A stretch of DNA of 64,000 bases from Osedax fenrisi (lineage: Eukaryota > Annelida > Polychaeta > Sabellida > Siboglinidae): contig OZ025243.1 in assembly GCA_964019155.1 (NCBI GenBank), positions 88,949,579 through 89,013,578 of the forward strand, written 5' to 3'. The notes under the pieces were generated by a model. That model had not been told where the DNA came from. It saw only the letters and a list, made by a program, of their open reading frames with translations, and made no database searches. Below, in pieces: positions 1 through 10,543 of the stretch. Within the stretch, counting starts at the first letter, position 1; each line of letters starts with the position of its first letter. A program made the position numbers and the translations under genes.

Positions 1-988
1 TATATAAATTATAATATACTTAAATCGCTAAATCATTTATACTTTTTTCATGTATCAAGTATTATTCAAGTATCAAATGAATATTTACTTCCATCAGATA
101 CACTATATCTGGCCACCACCATAACATTATTCCTTTCATAGACCCGTTAAGATGAAAGAAGTTATATTTTATAGTCGTAATCACTTCTATTACCGACCCT
201 CTCCTAATAACGAGCCCCTCTCGTATCTCAGTAACTATAGTTTATATATAACTATAACTCTTATATATAAGAGATATCACAAAATTGCATATATACATAA
301 CATATTAGTAATTTAATGAAACATATGAATAAGTATTTTAATTATCAACAATTTGTATTACAAATAATCAGTTAAAGGGTCGTTAATCGGAGACTATCCC
401 CTATTTCTCACATATATTTAGTTATCTATTATTATATACTCATCACATGCGTCGATATTGTATATCAACGTGATACTAGCGAACGTACGTTAAGGTGGGC
501 CGCTATGATATGTTTTTTGGAAATGAAAGCTGTCTCAAAAGATATATCTACCTATATATTCAATAAAGTTAAATTAAACATTTTTTTTTTTTTTTTTTAA
601 TTTTTAGTTGCTTCACATGAAGATTTAAATTTAACATTGCAGAGATACAGATTTAACATGGGCTATTAATAGAATTATATAAATCCATATTAATAGTAGT
701 TATATTTATTTAATTAAAAAAAAAATTTAACATGTTATTACTTATATATCACCTTATTATTAAAAAATGTTTTTAAATTTTTAAAAAATTTTCCCTAGAA
801 TTCCTGATAATAATATCTATTTTTAGATTTTTTTTTCAAAAGTACAAAATTTTCAAACTTCTATTTAAAATTCATTATATTATGTATAAGTATATATTTA
901 CATATATATATATATACACATATTTTATTTATTTTATTAAATTAAAAATCAAATGAAACAATAAAAATCAGATTTTATTGATTATTTT
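1..988. other. AT-rich stretch, no gene seen
   Basis: No coding region, RNA gene or bounded repeat could be supported here. The sequence is AT-rich with poly-T and poly-A runs near 580-600 and 715-725 and a short (AT)n tract near 900-916. Confidence 0.5.
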
Positions 989-1289
989 GATGAAATAATT
1001 TTAATTTTTAAATCATCAATAAAAATTTTTGCCGATGATTTTTTTTCAAAATGTTTATAAAATCTTCATACCTAATATATGTTACACCAATGCTACCAAA
1101 GAACATTTTTTATTTTCAAAATTAAAATTTTGATGAAATAATTGATGAAATAATTTTAATTTTTAAATCATCAATACAAATTTTTGCCGATGATTTTTTT
1201 TCAAAATTTTTATAAAATCTTCATACCTAATATATGTTACACCAATGCTACCAAAGAAAATTTTTTATTTTCAAAATTAAAATTTTACA
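989..1289. repeat. 155-bp tandem duplication
   Basis: Two head-to-tail copies begin at 989 and 1144 with the same start (GATGAAATAATTTTAA). They share the internal landmarks TTTGCCGATGATTTTTTTTC and ACACCAATGCTACCAAAG. Differences are a few substitutions and a small indel, so the duplication looks fairly recent. No coding capacity is visible. Confidence 0.85.
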
Positions 1290-1712
1290 AATATATTTAT
1301 TTTCAAAAAAATATTTTATCATAATTAAATGATTTTTAATATTGATAATTGTTAATAATTAAAAAAATATAATTTCTTGATTACATTAATACATTTTAGA
1401 TATAAATAATTTTGTATTTGATTATTTTAAATTATTACCTAATCAAGACAAATAAATATTACTTTTATATCTAATAAATATTATAAGACTACTGTTAAGA
1501 TATGTCTGATAAAAAGTAAGTACTTGTATTCTAATGAATTCAGTATGTATTAATTTAACATTACATTGAAAAATGTAATAACAAAATATATATTTTTGTA
1601 TAAAAATATGTAAACAATATGAACCTAAAATGTAATAATAAAATATATATTTATTATATAAAAAGAAGTACAGCATATGAACAATATTTAATTAGTATAT
1701 GAATAAATGATA
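1290..1712. other. AT-rich 3' flank of the GCDGT-family pseudogene
   Basis: No gene is supported. The stretch lies just past the stop codon of the minus-strand pseudogene and could hold its 3' untranslated region. AATAAA-like hexamers are frequent on both strands, so no specific polyadenylation site can be assigned. Confidence 0.4.
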
Positions 1713-2699
1713 TTATTTAAAATCTTGTTTCGAATTAAAACACGGCATTATTTTTCTTGTTTCAAGTGTAATACGTATTCTAGCATCTCTCTGATTTTTA
1801 CATGCCGACATAGTCGATGTCTCAGAAATTAACCTAATGACCCTTTCCACAGCTTGTGTATGTGAAGGATAATTAGGTAATTCTAATATTTCAAAGGTTT
1901 CTTTCGCGTGTAATAATTGATTTAGGGTCAACTTTTCAGTCAGAATTGATTCAAGCCATGAATTATTATAGTCTACGAGTTGATAATAGTCCTCGGCATC
2001 AAAATTTATGTTCGGCTTTATAAAATTTCTGATACCATTTCCAACATTATTATTAGTCGTCCTCGCATGAATAATCCGATTAATGCCCTCACAACGTATC
2101 GATGGTCTTGGATCTGATATCATAGCTAGTAGAATATTCTCAGTATGCAATGAATATGCATTTTGAGATATAGTTCTGAAACATACATTTTTTATTTCAT
2201 CAGAATTCATTTCTTTTATCCATTGTATCATGTTAAAGATATGTTGTGGACTTTTAGTAAATAATGGTTCTGATTTTATAGCAAACCAACTTCTTGCATA
2301 GATTGATATAATGAAATTAACAATTTGATTCAATGCTTGAGTTGTATTTTGGCTAGATACATACACCCGTAATATTCGATTCGCCGTAGTTAACCATCGG
2401 GCATAACCTAATTTTCCTGGAGAACGATTTGCTAACTTATTATTTACGATTCCGGCATCAATAGCTATGATAATGTCGCGTAAATATTTTTGGTCAGATC
2501 CAATGTCAACAATAGTCTCGAGGTGACGTTTGAATGTTGGATTGATTTTGATACGGTTAAATGATGTAATCGGAATAGTTTCACAATTGTTGAGCTGTCG
2601 TCCAATGTCTCCACCGTAAAGATTCGGACCCCGAGTTTCTCCATCAATGATGACGAATACTTTTCGAAAAGGCAATTCATTAAGATGTAGTAGACATAT
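1713..2699 (-). CDS. GCDGT-family pseudogene, exon 4 (C-terminal half)
   Basis: An open exon of 329 codons begins right after the acceptor TTTTAG (AG at 2701-2700) in phase 0, with CLLHLNELPFRKVF as its opening, so the true reading starts upstream of any in-frame start codon. It ends at a TAA following NSKQDFK. It carries NRSPGKLGYARWLTTANRIL, ENILLAMISDPRPSIRCEG and SHTQAVERVIRLISE, which are typical of this family's C-terminal half. This exon shows no internal stop or frameshift, so the damage is confined to the 5' part of the gene. Confidence 0.85.
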   Translation of the reverse strand: MCLLHLNELPFRKVFVIIDGETRGPNLYGGDIGRQLNNCETIPITSFNRIKINPTFKRHLETIVDIGSDQKYLRDIIIAIDAGIVNNKLANRSPGKLGYARWLTTANRILRVYVSSQNTTQALNQIVNFIISIYARSWFAIKSEPLFTKSPQHIFNMIQWIKEMNSDEIKNVCFRTISQNAYSLHTENILLAMISDPRPSIRCEGINRIIHARTTNNNVGNGIRNFIKPNINFDAEDYYQLVDYNNSWLESILTEKLTLNQLLHAKETFEILELPNYPSHTQAVERVIRLISETSTMSACKNQRDARIRITLETRKIMPCFNSKQDFK

Positions 2700-3370
2700 C
2701 TAAAAGTAATGCTAATTATTATTCATATATATAGGTATATCATACATACATAATATAAATATATTATATTATATTATACGTAAAGCTAATATCACGTTTG
2801 TTAATATTTGGCACTATTTTGCGATTATTGTCATGAATTTGCGAATATTCACCCCTATTCGATCGAAAAGTAATGCTAATTATTATTCATATATATAGGT
2901 ATATCATACATACATAATATAAATATATTATATTATATTATACGTAAAGCTAATATCACGTTTGTTAATATTTGGCACTATTTTGCGATTATTGTCATGA
3001 ATTTGCGAATATTCACCCCTATTCGATCGAAAAGTAATGCTAATTATTATTCATATATATAGGTATATCATACATACATAATATAAATATATTATATTAT
3101 ATTATACGTAAAGCTAATATCACGTTTGTTAATATTTTGCACTATTTTGCGATTATTGTCATGAATTTGCGAATATTCACCCCTATTCGTGAACTATAAT
3201 CGTTGTTTTTATTGATCAAACATGTTAAATATATGAGATTATTCATAACTACTATTTTTCTAAGTCATATTCACAAGTGCGTCATCAACTGAAGAATTAT
3301 ATTTATTATATTATGACAAATATTGTATTTATAATTAGAAAAATTAATAATAAATACATAAAATACTAAC
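2700..3370 (-). other. Intron 3 of the GCDGT-family pseudogene
   Basis: The donor GTTAGT (3370-3365) and acceptor TTTTAG (ending 2700) join HWV to ICLLHLNELP in phase 0. Most of the intron is the 164-bp tandem array described separately. Confidence 0.75.
2702..3188. repeat. Three tandem copies of a 164-bp unit
   Basis: Units start at 2702, 2866 and 3030, each with AAAAGTAATGCTAATT, and end near CACCCCTATTCGATCG. The first two copies look identical by eye; the third has at least one change (ATATTTTGCAC for ATATTTGGCAC). The array fills most of an intron and contains no open frame. Confidence 0.9.
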
Positions 3371-3872
3371 AACCCAATGGCACTTGTGTTTTAGATGATT
3401 TTCTAATCTTGCACATATCCCGCTCTTGTGTCCAGTATTCCCAGCAGTTCCGTCGCAACCAAGTACATTTAATGATTGAGTATTCACCCCGGAAAGAGAG
3501 TCTATGATTGCAGACGCAACATTTTCCGCATTACTTTTACCATTTGGTTTAGCGTGAGTTATATATTGTGAATTTGGTTCAGAGATTAGTGCGCTATGAT
3601 CTTGTTTTTCTATTTTTCCGTTCGCGAGAAGAGTTTTATTAATTTTCCCATCAAAATACAAACTCGAGATGAAATCTAAAATTTTATACTGATCCCGACA
3701 CTTTTTTCTCTGTCGTCTTATGGCATTTTTATCTAAATACATATCGCGATAAGTGTCAGAAGCATATCCCAAATCTTTGAGAAGGCCATTTACGATACAT
3801 GCTGCCGCACGATCAGGGACACCGTATCTTTCAACCATTCTGATCATATTTTCATAATATCGATGCCGTGTA
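3371..3872 (-). CDS. GCDGT-family pseudogene, exon 3
   Basis: This 502-nt exon enters in phase 2 (acceptor TTTAG, then T-ACA-CGG) and leaves in phase 0. It encodes VERYGVPDRAAACIVNGLL, LYFDGKINKTLLANG, SEPNSQYITHAKPNGKSN and VLGCDGTAGNTGHKSG. Two conserved Asp positions (FDG and CDGT) suggest a metal-binding or nuclease-like core, but this is inference. No internal stop is present. Confidence 0.8.
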
Positions 3873-3934
3873 CTAAATTAATTGTTATGATATTATATTA
3901 ATATAATATATAAAAATAATCGATATTTACATAC

Positions 3935-4090
3935 GTAGTTGATGTATTTGACGGTACGTATTCATCGCTTGCATCTAAATCTTCGATTTCTTCGTCGTCT
4001 GTTTCTATAAATTCGTACTCTTCATAAGTGATGTCTTCACATTCGCTGTCGCCGCTATCATCTCTTGAATATAATTCGGATATATTCGAA
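3935..4090 (-). CDS. GCDGT-family pseudogene, exon 2 (acidic linker)
   Basis: This 156-nt exon (phase 2 in, phase 2 out) lies between acceptor ATTGTAG and donor GTATGT. The product is strongly acidic (SRDDSGDSECED, IETDDEEIEDLDASDEY) and ends in VPSNTSTT. An acidic, Ser-rich linker before the DRAAA segment is what I expect of this family. The exon is too short and low in complexity to be recognised without its neighbours. Confidence 0.7.
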
Positions 4091-4350
4091 CTACAATTAA
4101 TATTAATAAATACATAATATCAGATTATTTATTTAATAAATTAAATTAATGTATTAGATTAAATTATTTTATTAAATTAATTTATTTTTTAGATTAAACT
4201 AAATTATTAAATTAAATGATGATTAATTAAATATACTATGGTATATATACATAATATATTATGTAGTATATTTAATGAACCGTAATTGATTACATTATTT
4301 AATATAGTTAATAAATTAATTTAATATAATAATTTAATTAATTAATCATA

Positions 4351-4429
<79 letters not shown>

Positions 4430-4758
4430 ATATATAATGTAGTATATTTAATTAATTATAATTAATTAAATTATTTAATATAGTTTGATAACTTAATTTA
4501 ACAAATAAACTAATTTAATAAAATTAGCTATAGATATAGATAATACACTACATCAATAAATATACTATCTTACTAAAAATTATAATTTTAAATTATTATA
4601 TTATTGTAAACTCATATAATATTACGATTTTTTATAAAACTTAATATATATTAATCTATACATTATTATTAATATATATATATATATATAATTTTAATAA
4701 TACGATTATGATACATAATCGAATTATTATTGAAATATAATGATATATTGATACTAAC
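4091..4758 (-). other. Intron 1 of the GCDGT-family pseudogene with a long (AT)n tract
   Basis: The donor is GTTAGT (4758-4753) and the acceptor ATTGTAG (ending 4091). The intron is almost pure A and T and includes an uninterrupted (AT)n run at about 4350-4424. Nothing coding is visible. Confidence 0.65.
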
Positions 4759-4917
4759 TCATCATGGACATCGTAATCCACATCCAATGATGAGCTCTCT
4801 TGAGGTACTTGAGTAATATCAATATTATTGCAACTAATACGGCTCTGATATGATGTTGAGCATCTTCTACTAATATCTATTGTCATGTTTCTATCTGATC
4901 TCATATCAATCATAAAT
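4759..4917 (-). CDS. GCDGT-family pseudogene, exon 1, distal piece
   Basis: The piece reads FMIDMRSDRNMTIDISRRCS, then DITQVPQESSSLDVDYDVHD, to donor GA|GTTAGT (phase 2). It begins at the 6-bp target duplication ATAAAT that borders the inserted element. Its reading frame is the same as that of the upstream piece (6323-6691) once the element and one duplication copy are disregarded. Confidence 0.75.
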
Positions 4918-5125
4918 GGGATGATCACAAGAATCCAACAGCAACACTGCAATGCAAGGACATGAACTTTAAATATACTGCGCGCGCGCGCAAAATAGTT
5001 TGCTATAGGCTCGTTACATTCAGTGATGTGTTATGCATTTAAATGATTTGCAATATAATTTATATTCATACGCGATTATTCAGATATATATTATATAATA
5101 CGCATACATGTATATAATATATATA

Positions 5126-5163
<38 letters not shown>

Positions 5164-5214
5164 TGTGTATATATATATAAATATAAGATATATATTATAA
5201 ATAAATATTTTTTT

Positions 5215-5945
5215 TTAATTAAACTAAATTTAAATTATTACTATCATAAATTACTCGATTATAATTCGAATATGTTACGTACGAATGAGATCGATATCGT
5301 TTTAGAATGTCCATTTAAGTAGAATCGATATATTATATATGTATAATACTATACGTCATAAATATGCTATCCGTTATAGTAACTGTACAATGAAGTATTT
5401 GTTAATAAATTTGATTTTAAATTAAATTTAAATTATTACTATCAGAAATTACTCGATTATAATTCGAATGTGTTACGTACGAATGATATCGATATAGTTT
5501 TAGAATGTCCATTTAATTTCAAGTAGAATCAATATATTATATATGTATAATAATATACGTCATAAATATGCTATCCGTTATAGTAACTGTACAATGAAGT
5601 ATTTGTTAATAAATTTGATTTTAAATTAAATTAAAATTATTACTATCAGAAATTACTCGATTATAATTCGAATATGTTACGTGCGAATGAGATCGATATA
5701 GTTTTAGAATGTCCATTTAATAATTTAAATTTAATTAAAAATCAAATTTATTAACTAATAATTCATTGTACAGTTACTATAACGGATAACATATTTATGA
5801 CGTATAGTATTATACATATATAATATATTGATTCTACTTGAAATTAAATGGACATTCTAAAACTATATCGATCTCATTCGTACGTAACATATTTGAATTA
5901 TAATCGAGTAATTTCTGATAGTAATAATTTAAATTTAGTTTTAAA
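5215..5945. repeat. Array of ~200-bp units: three direct, one inverted
   Basis: Units share AAATTACTCGATTATAATTC, GTCCATTTAA, ATATGCTATCCGTTATAGTA and CTGTACAATGAAGTATTTG. Direct copies start near 5221, 5406 and 5613, the last one truncated. From about 5730 to 5945 the same unit appears in reverse complement. The array can fold back on itself and lies wholly inside the 4918-6316 element. Confidence 0.85.
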
Positions 5946-6061
5946 AAAATTATCTATTTATAGTATATATATATAGAAATGTTTTTTAAATAGGAAAATG
6001 AATAGCATAATATATATATATAACAAACAATTGTTTGTCGGGTAACATATGTAACCCATAT

Positions 6062-6132
6062 GGGTTGTGGCTCAGTGCTATAAAGGATGCGTTCTAAGCA
6101 GAAAGTCCCGAGTTCGAATCTAGCTGGAGCTA
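6062..6132 (+). repeat. tRNA-like segment (SINE head or tRNA pseudogene)
   Basis: GTGGCTCAGTG resembles a polymerase III A box, and GAGTTCGAATCTAG resembles a B box with the TTCGAAT loop. Between them is GCGTTCTAAGC, similar to a tRNA-Arg(UCU) anticodon loop. The T stem has mismatches and the D arm is short, so this is a degenerate tRNA-derived sequence and not a working tRNA gene. It lies inside the TIR element. Confidence 0.55.
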
Positions 6133-6322
6133 GATTTATTTTTATCACACACATACATACATATATATATAATTACTATATGCTAGGATCTACTTTCATT
6201 CGGATCTACTTTCACGCGTATGTATATTTATTTGAATATTTCAACTCCCGCAATATAAATATAACTCCCGCAAGTATGTGTTCGTGTCCTTGCTGTCGAA
6301 TTCTTGTTATGATCCCATAAAT

Positions 6323-6691
6323 GTTATCTCAGCTTCTGGGATACGATTAATTCTAATACAATTACATACACGCTTAATTCTATGAGATCGCAAATCGCAA
6401 CTGCAGGGACAAATATCAAATAATTTATTATATTTTAGATAGTATTTCTTTAAAGAATCATTAAATGATTGTTTATTTATATTTTTTTTAAACTTAAGTA
6501 ATATCGGAATATGGCGCTTAAGTTTATTATATATAGAATGACGAGAAATATATGGTACCTAAGCCGATTCCCAAATTGAAATGATTTCGTCGACGACTAA
6601 ATAAATTCGATCATTTACAGATTTTTGGGAGAATGACGTAATATAAAAATAATGTTTATCAATATCAATATACGTGGGCAACTTTTTTATA
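6323..6691 (-). CDS. GCDGT-family pseudogene, exon 1, proximal piece with in-frame stop
   Basis: After the acceptor ATTATAG, the frame reads KLPTYIDIDKHYFYITSFSQ, then DRIYLVVDEIISIWESA, a TAG (6559-6561), VPYISRHSIYNKLKRHIPIL, and finally the Cys-rich FDICPCSCD and CNCIRINRIPEAEITFM. The order matches the N-terminal zone of the family (IxxIW helix, then a Cys cluster). The TAG alone would truncate any product near residue 44 of this exon. Confidence 0.75.
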
Positions 6692-6735
6692 CTATAATTA
6701 TTAATAATATAGTATTGATATAATTAGTACCCGAC

Positions 6736-7141
6736 CAGGCCCGTAGCCACGGGGGGGGTGCGGGGGCAAGGCCCTCCCTTAGATCGGCTAGGCCCCCCCA
6801 GAGATTAGGTAGGCCCCTAAAAACTTGCTTCATATTAAGTTTTTTTCATATAGTATTTACTAGATATTCAATTATATTTATATTTTTATTTTATAATTTT
6901 ATTTATATTATATTTATTTATAAGAATGTATGTATGATAGTTATATCAATTATAGTGAGGATCCAATTCAGTATTTAGGTTTTATTTAGTTTGATAACAT
7001 ATTTTCTAAAATTATGGTAAATATTAAAAATAAATTTTAATAATTTAATTTCATCTGATCTCGGAAATGTTTATCCTAAATGTACAAGTTGTAAAGCAAT
7101 GTTGGAAATAAAATTAAAATATTTACCGATAATATATATTA

Positions 7142-7175
<34 letters not shown>

Positions 7176-9867
7176 CAAAATAATGCAAAAGTTTTACTGA
7201 GTATTACTTAGACTTGGTTAACTACTGATGATTATACTCTAGCTTCCCAACTGACCTTTGATTGTTTTTAGTATTGCTTACTAATAGGTCTACATCACAT
7301 CGTCGTGTTGCTTGGCTCTGTTATTCTCATCGGAACTTAAGATTATTTCGTCATCCACCCCATGTTTATCTTCACATGGAATTATGATATGTAATATTCA
7401 GTTTCCTTCATTATTCACCATTATAATTATACTTATTTACCTTCCACCTTTATATAACCTATGGAGTTTCTTAGATGACCTCTCTTCTATTTTAGAATCT
7501 TTCACATTAGTTAACACGGTTATTCTTGTTGATTTTAATATTAAAATTAATAATGAAAATCATGCTTCCTTATCTCTGAATAAACTTATATTTTATTATT
7601 CTCTGACGCAATATGATTTCCTTACTAATAACACTAATAGTAATAATATTGACTTTTTTTATATCTAGCTGATTCTAAATTAATTTCATATCCCACTTAA
7701 AGTTCTTTAATATCTGATCACTTTGTCATATTACTTGATTTGAAATTGCCGGAGACACAAATTAATCGACCTTCTAGATCGTTTCAGAAAATATCCCCTA
7801 TTGATAAACCAATGTGTGTTAACTATGTATTCCATCAACTTAACAACCTATATCTTCAGATTTATCAACACTTTTTGATTATTTTAATTTGGCATTATCT
7901 CATTCACTTGATATTGTTGTACCCTCCATTAATCTTATCAACCGAACTTATTCTAAGTTTTCCTGGTTTAATACTGAGCTTATTAAACTAAGGCAAATAC
8001 TTCGTAGACTACAACGTAAATATGCATCCTCTAAATTATAATCTGATCTTATTTCCTTTAAAGTTTTCGATCGTTTTACAAGAAAAAACTTCTCTCTACC
8101 AAATCATCATAATTTACTGATATGCTCGGTAGTTATGGAATATCTTCTAAACAAGCTTATAAATTATAGTTCACCTTAGTAGGTAAAACCCAGACCAAGC
8201 ATTTTCCGGACCAGCCTGCTTTAGTTATTTGTTCATTGTTTGCCAATTTCTTCCAACAAAAATTTTCTAGCATTATCAATATAGGTACCTACTTCCAAAC
8301 ATCAACTCGGCACGACTCAATCTCAATTTAATATCCACTCATAATCACTGTTCATGTGTTTCGCTTCCAACACATGACATTGCACTATCTTTGATGACAT
8401 CCTTGAAACCCCCCTTGATCCTATTCCACTCAATCTACTTCTTTCATTATCACAAAAACGTAAATCATTCATATATCTATTATATAATATATTGTTCCAC
8501 GCTCAATGAAATATTCATAGATTATTTCGATTTAAAAAAAACAACTCTTGACCAATCTAATGTATCAAGTTATCGTCAAATATCTCAGTTATCATCCATA
8601 ACTAGGATATCATAACGAGTTGTGTCCACTCAACTTATTAATTACAGTATGTTATAATGTAGTATAATGCTATTGCTGATAAATATCAAAGTGCGTATCT
8701 TACTATATTCATTAATGATATTCTCATAGGTTAATCATAATGATATATCTTGATAATAAAGACCCATGCTATATCGTATTACTATAGTTATCTAGTGCTT
8801 TTGATACTCTCGATCACAATATTCTTTCTATTGGACTTAATTAAATTGGAATACACTGTCAAATCCACAGTTGGTTTATGTATATTGTTTCATCTAGAAC
8901 ATATTCGGTGAATATTAACTTCTCGTTGTCTCCTCCTTATTTTAACATACATGTTGTTCCACGATGCTCTGTTCTTGGCCCTATTTTGTTCATTATTTAT
9001 ATTCTTCCTATACAATCAATTTTCCACAAATATCATAATATTATAATATTATAAGTTATATTATAAGTTATAACTATCATATTTATGCCGATGATCTTCA
9101 GATATATCCATTTTCTAGTTCTAGTGATTCTGGCCTGATTCAAATATCTATGTTTAATTGTATTACTGATCTTACTTATTGGTTCTCTCATAACTCCATT
9201 TCCTTAAATATGACTAAAACTAATAGGAAAAACCTACTATCATATTCTCAAGACATAGTTAACTGTGGAGAATTCTCCTCTATCAATCATGTATCTTGTT
9301 ATACTATCTCTTCCAACTTCTCAATCTATAACTATCCTATGTTTCACTATAACCTCTCAACTAGACTAATATCCATACATTAATAATATGATACGCACTG
9401 ATAACTATTTTCTATATAATATTAGAAAATCTCGTAATAAGCTTACTTTTGCCATGACTAAATGTTTAATTCACTCGATTTTATTCAGTAGACTTATCTA
9501 CTAATGTTATTATTGTTTACATTACCTGTTAACCTGATCCTACTGATTTATTTTATTTTATTATATGCATAAATGTATATTTATATAGTGTATAATATAC
9601 ACACACAGTGTATTTTTATTTATTGTTTATTTATACCCTGAGTAATTAGAATACCTCCTATAACCTCGAGGTTATAATAGGTCTTGGTAATTCACATTGT
9701 GCATCAATATACGTAATAGAGGATTCTAGTAAATTACTAGTAGTGATCCTGGTAGTGATATTATTACTAGTATATATTCACTATGGTTTATATTCAATAC
9801 ATTTTGGTTTTACAATTTTGTAGGGCCTTGCCCCCCTGCAGGGTATAAATTTCTGGCTACGGGCCTG
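6736..9867. mobile_element. hAT-like element with a LINE remnant inside
   Basis: TIRs start CAGGCCCGTAGCCA and end TGGCTACGGGCCTG. An exact 8-bp target duplication, TACCCGAC, lies at 6728-6735 and 9868-9875. This combination is diagnostic of hAT elements. The subterminal sequence is G/C-rich (GGGGGGG, GCAAGGCCCTCC) and mirrored at the other end. No hAT transposase is visible. The interior is largely occupied by a decayed plus-strand LINE (about 7300-9480). It lies within the 5' part of the broken GCDGT-family gene. Confidence 0.9.
7300..9480 (+). mobile_element. Decayed LINE (endonuclease and RT), nested in the hAT-like element
   Basis: An endonuclease-like piece near 7480-7665 reads VNTVILVDFNIKINNENHA, matching the GDFN catalytic zone. 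Further on, VSSYRQISQLSSI (near 8555) corresponds to the NYRPISLL motif. FDTLDHN-like and SWF-YIVSSRTYSVN-like stretches occur around 8800-8920, then a SVLGPILFIIYILP block (near 8970), a YADDLQIYPF-like block (near 9090), and TYWFSHNSISLNMTKT (about 9178-9225). Many stops and frame changes separate them. The layout is that of a CR1/L2/Jockey-type LINE; I cannot choose the clade. Confidence 0.7.
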
Positions 9868-10023
9868 TACCCGACGTCTAATAATTATTATAGATATAAC
9901 TCGAATATTACTCGAATATTACTACCTACTATTTATTATACTTTATTGTATTATAATAATTATTATAATACATTATTTCAATAAATTTAATGTATATTTT
10001 GTTGTATTATTATACTCGTATGT

Positions 10024-10163
10024 ATTCTATGTGTCCCCCCACAGATACAGTGATCAATGAAGCATTACCATTCTATGTGTCCCCCCCACAGATGCAGTGA
10101 TCAATGAAGCATTACCATTCTATGTGTCCCCCCACAGATACAGTGATCAATGAAGCATTGCCA
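10024..10163. repeat. Three tandem copies of a 46/47-bp C-rich unit
   Basis: The unit begins TTCTATGTGTCCCCCCACAG and continues ATRCAGTGATCAATGAAGCA, then TTACCA, starting at about 10024, 10071 and 10118. The C run is 6 or 7 long, and one base in the middle varies (ATACAG or ATGCAG). The G/C content is unusual for this window. No open frame is evident. Confidence 0.9.
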
Positions 10164-10359
10164 TGACAGTTAGCAGGATCCTTTATACTCGGGATAACGT
10201 CAATATATTAATGTTATCATTTATGAAGTTTTAAATTAATATAAAATAAATACTAATATATTAGTACCTATAGGTACTAATACTAATAAGGCTGCGTTTG
10301 TCGTAGATATAATAAGTCACATCTGTATTAATTACCTGTAAATGCTGATAGTACATAGT

Positions 10360-10543
10360 TGGTACGTTTATACGTTGGTATGTTGGCACGTTGGGAGTCC
10401 CAACTTGGGACGTTGGTACGTTTGGAGGTTGGCAAGTTGGGACGTTGGTATGTTGGGGCGTTGGGAAGTTGGGATGTTGGGAAGTTGGGACGTTGGTATG
10501 TTGGGGCGTTGGGGCGTTGGTATGTTGGGACGTTGGTATACAT
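10360..10543. repeat. G-rich minisatellite of ~10-bp GTTGGGAC-type units
   Basis: About 18 imperfect units such as GTTGGGACGTTGGTATGTTG, with many GGG or GGGG runs, occupy the plus strand while the minus strand is C-rich. All frames are open through the array, so the overlapping short ORFs on both strands (for example repeated PTYQRPN) are by-products of the repeat. Regular G runs make quadruplex formation plausible, though untested. Confidence 0.85.

Larger units (their letters stand above)
4918..6316. mobile_element. 1.4-kb TIR element inserted in exon 1 of the pseudogene
   Basis: Both ends read inward as GGGATSATMACAAGAATYC followed by a version of RACAGCAA and GGACAYGAAC. The element is bounded by a 6-bp target-site duplication, ATAAAT (4912-4917 and 6317-6322). 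It has no transposase-like frame, so it is non-autonomous. Inside are an inverted array of about 200-bp units (5215-5945), a long (AT)n tract and a tRNA-like segment (6062-6132). A 6-bp duplication does not fit hAT (8 bp), mariner (TA) or Harbinger (3 bp). I cannot assign a superfamily; Dada-like or Polinton-derived elements are possible on duplication length alone. Confidence 0.8.
1713..6691 (-). pseudogene. Broken four-exon gene of an uncharacterised dispersed family (GCDGT motif)
   Basis: The minus strand carries four exons: 6691-6323 continued at 4917-4759, then 4090-3935, 3872-3371 and 2699-1713. Junctions are GT-AG, with phases 2, 2 and 0 that agree at every join. Products read in order: a Cys-rich N-terminal segment (FDICPCSCD, RVCNCIRINRIPEAE), an acidic stretch, then VERYGVPDRAAACIV, LYFDGKINKT and VLGCDGTAGNTGHKSG. 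After those come LNELPFRKVFVIIDGETRGP, NRSPGKLGYARWLTTANRIL and PNYPSHTQAVERVIRLISE. I recognise this order from multi-copy, unnamed arthropod and other invertebrate proteins of roughly 600-700 residues. The function is unknown to me, and origin from a mobile element with an RNase H-like fold is only a possibility. The copy is not functional: exon 1 has an in-frame TAG at 6559-6561, a 1.4-kb element is inserted at 4918-6316, and a hAT-like element sits just upstream. No start codon or promoter was found. Confidence 0.8.
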
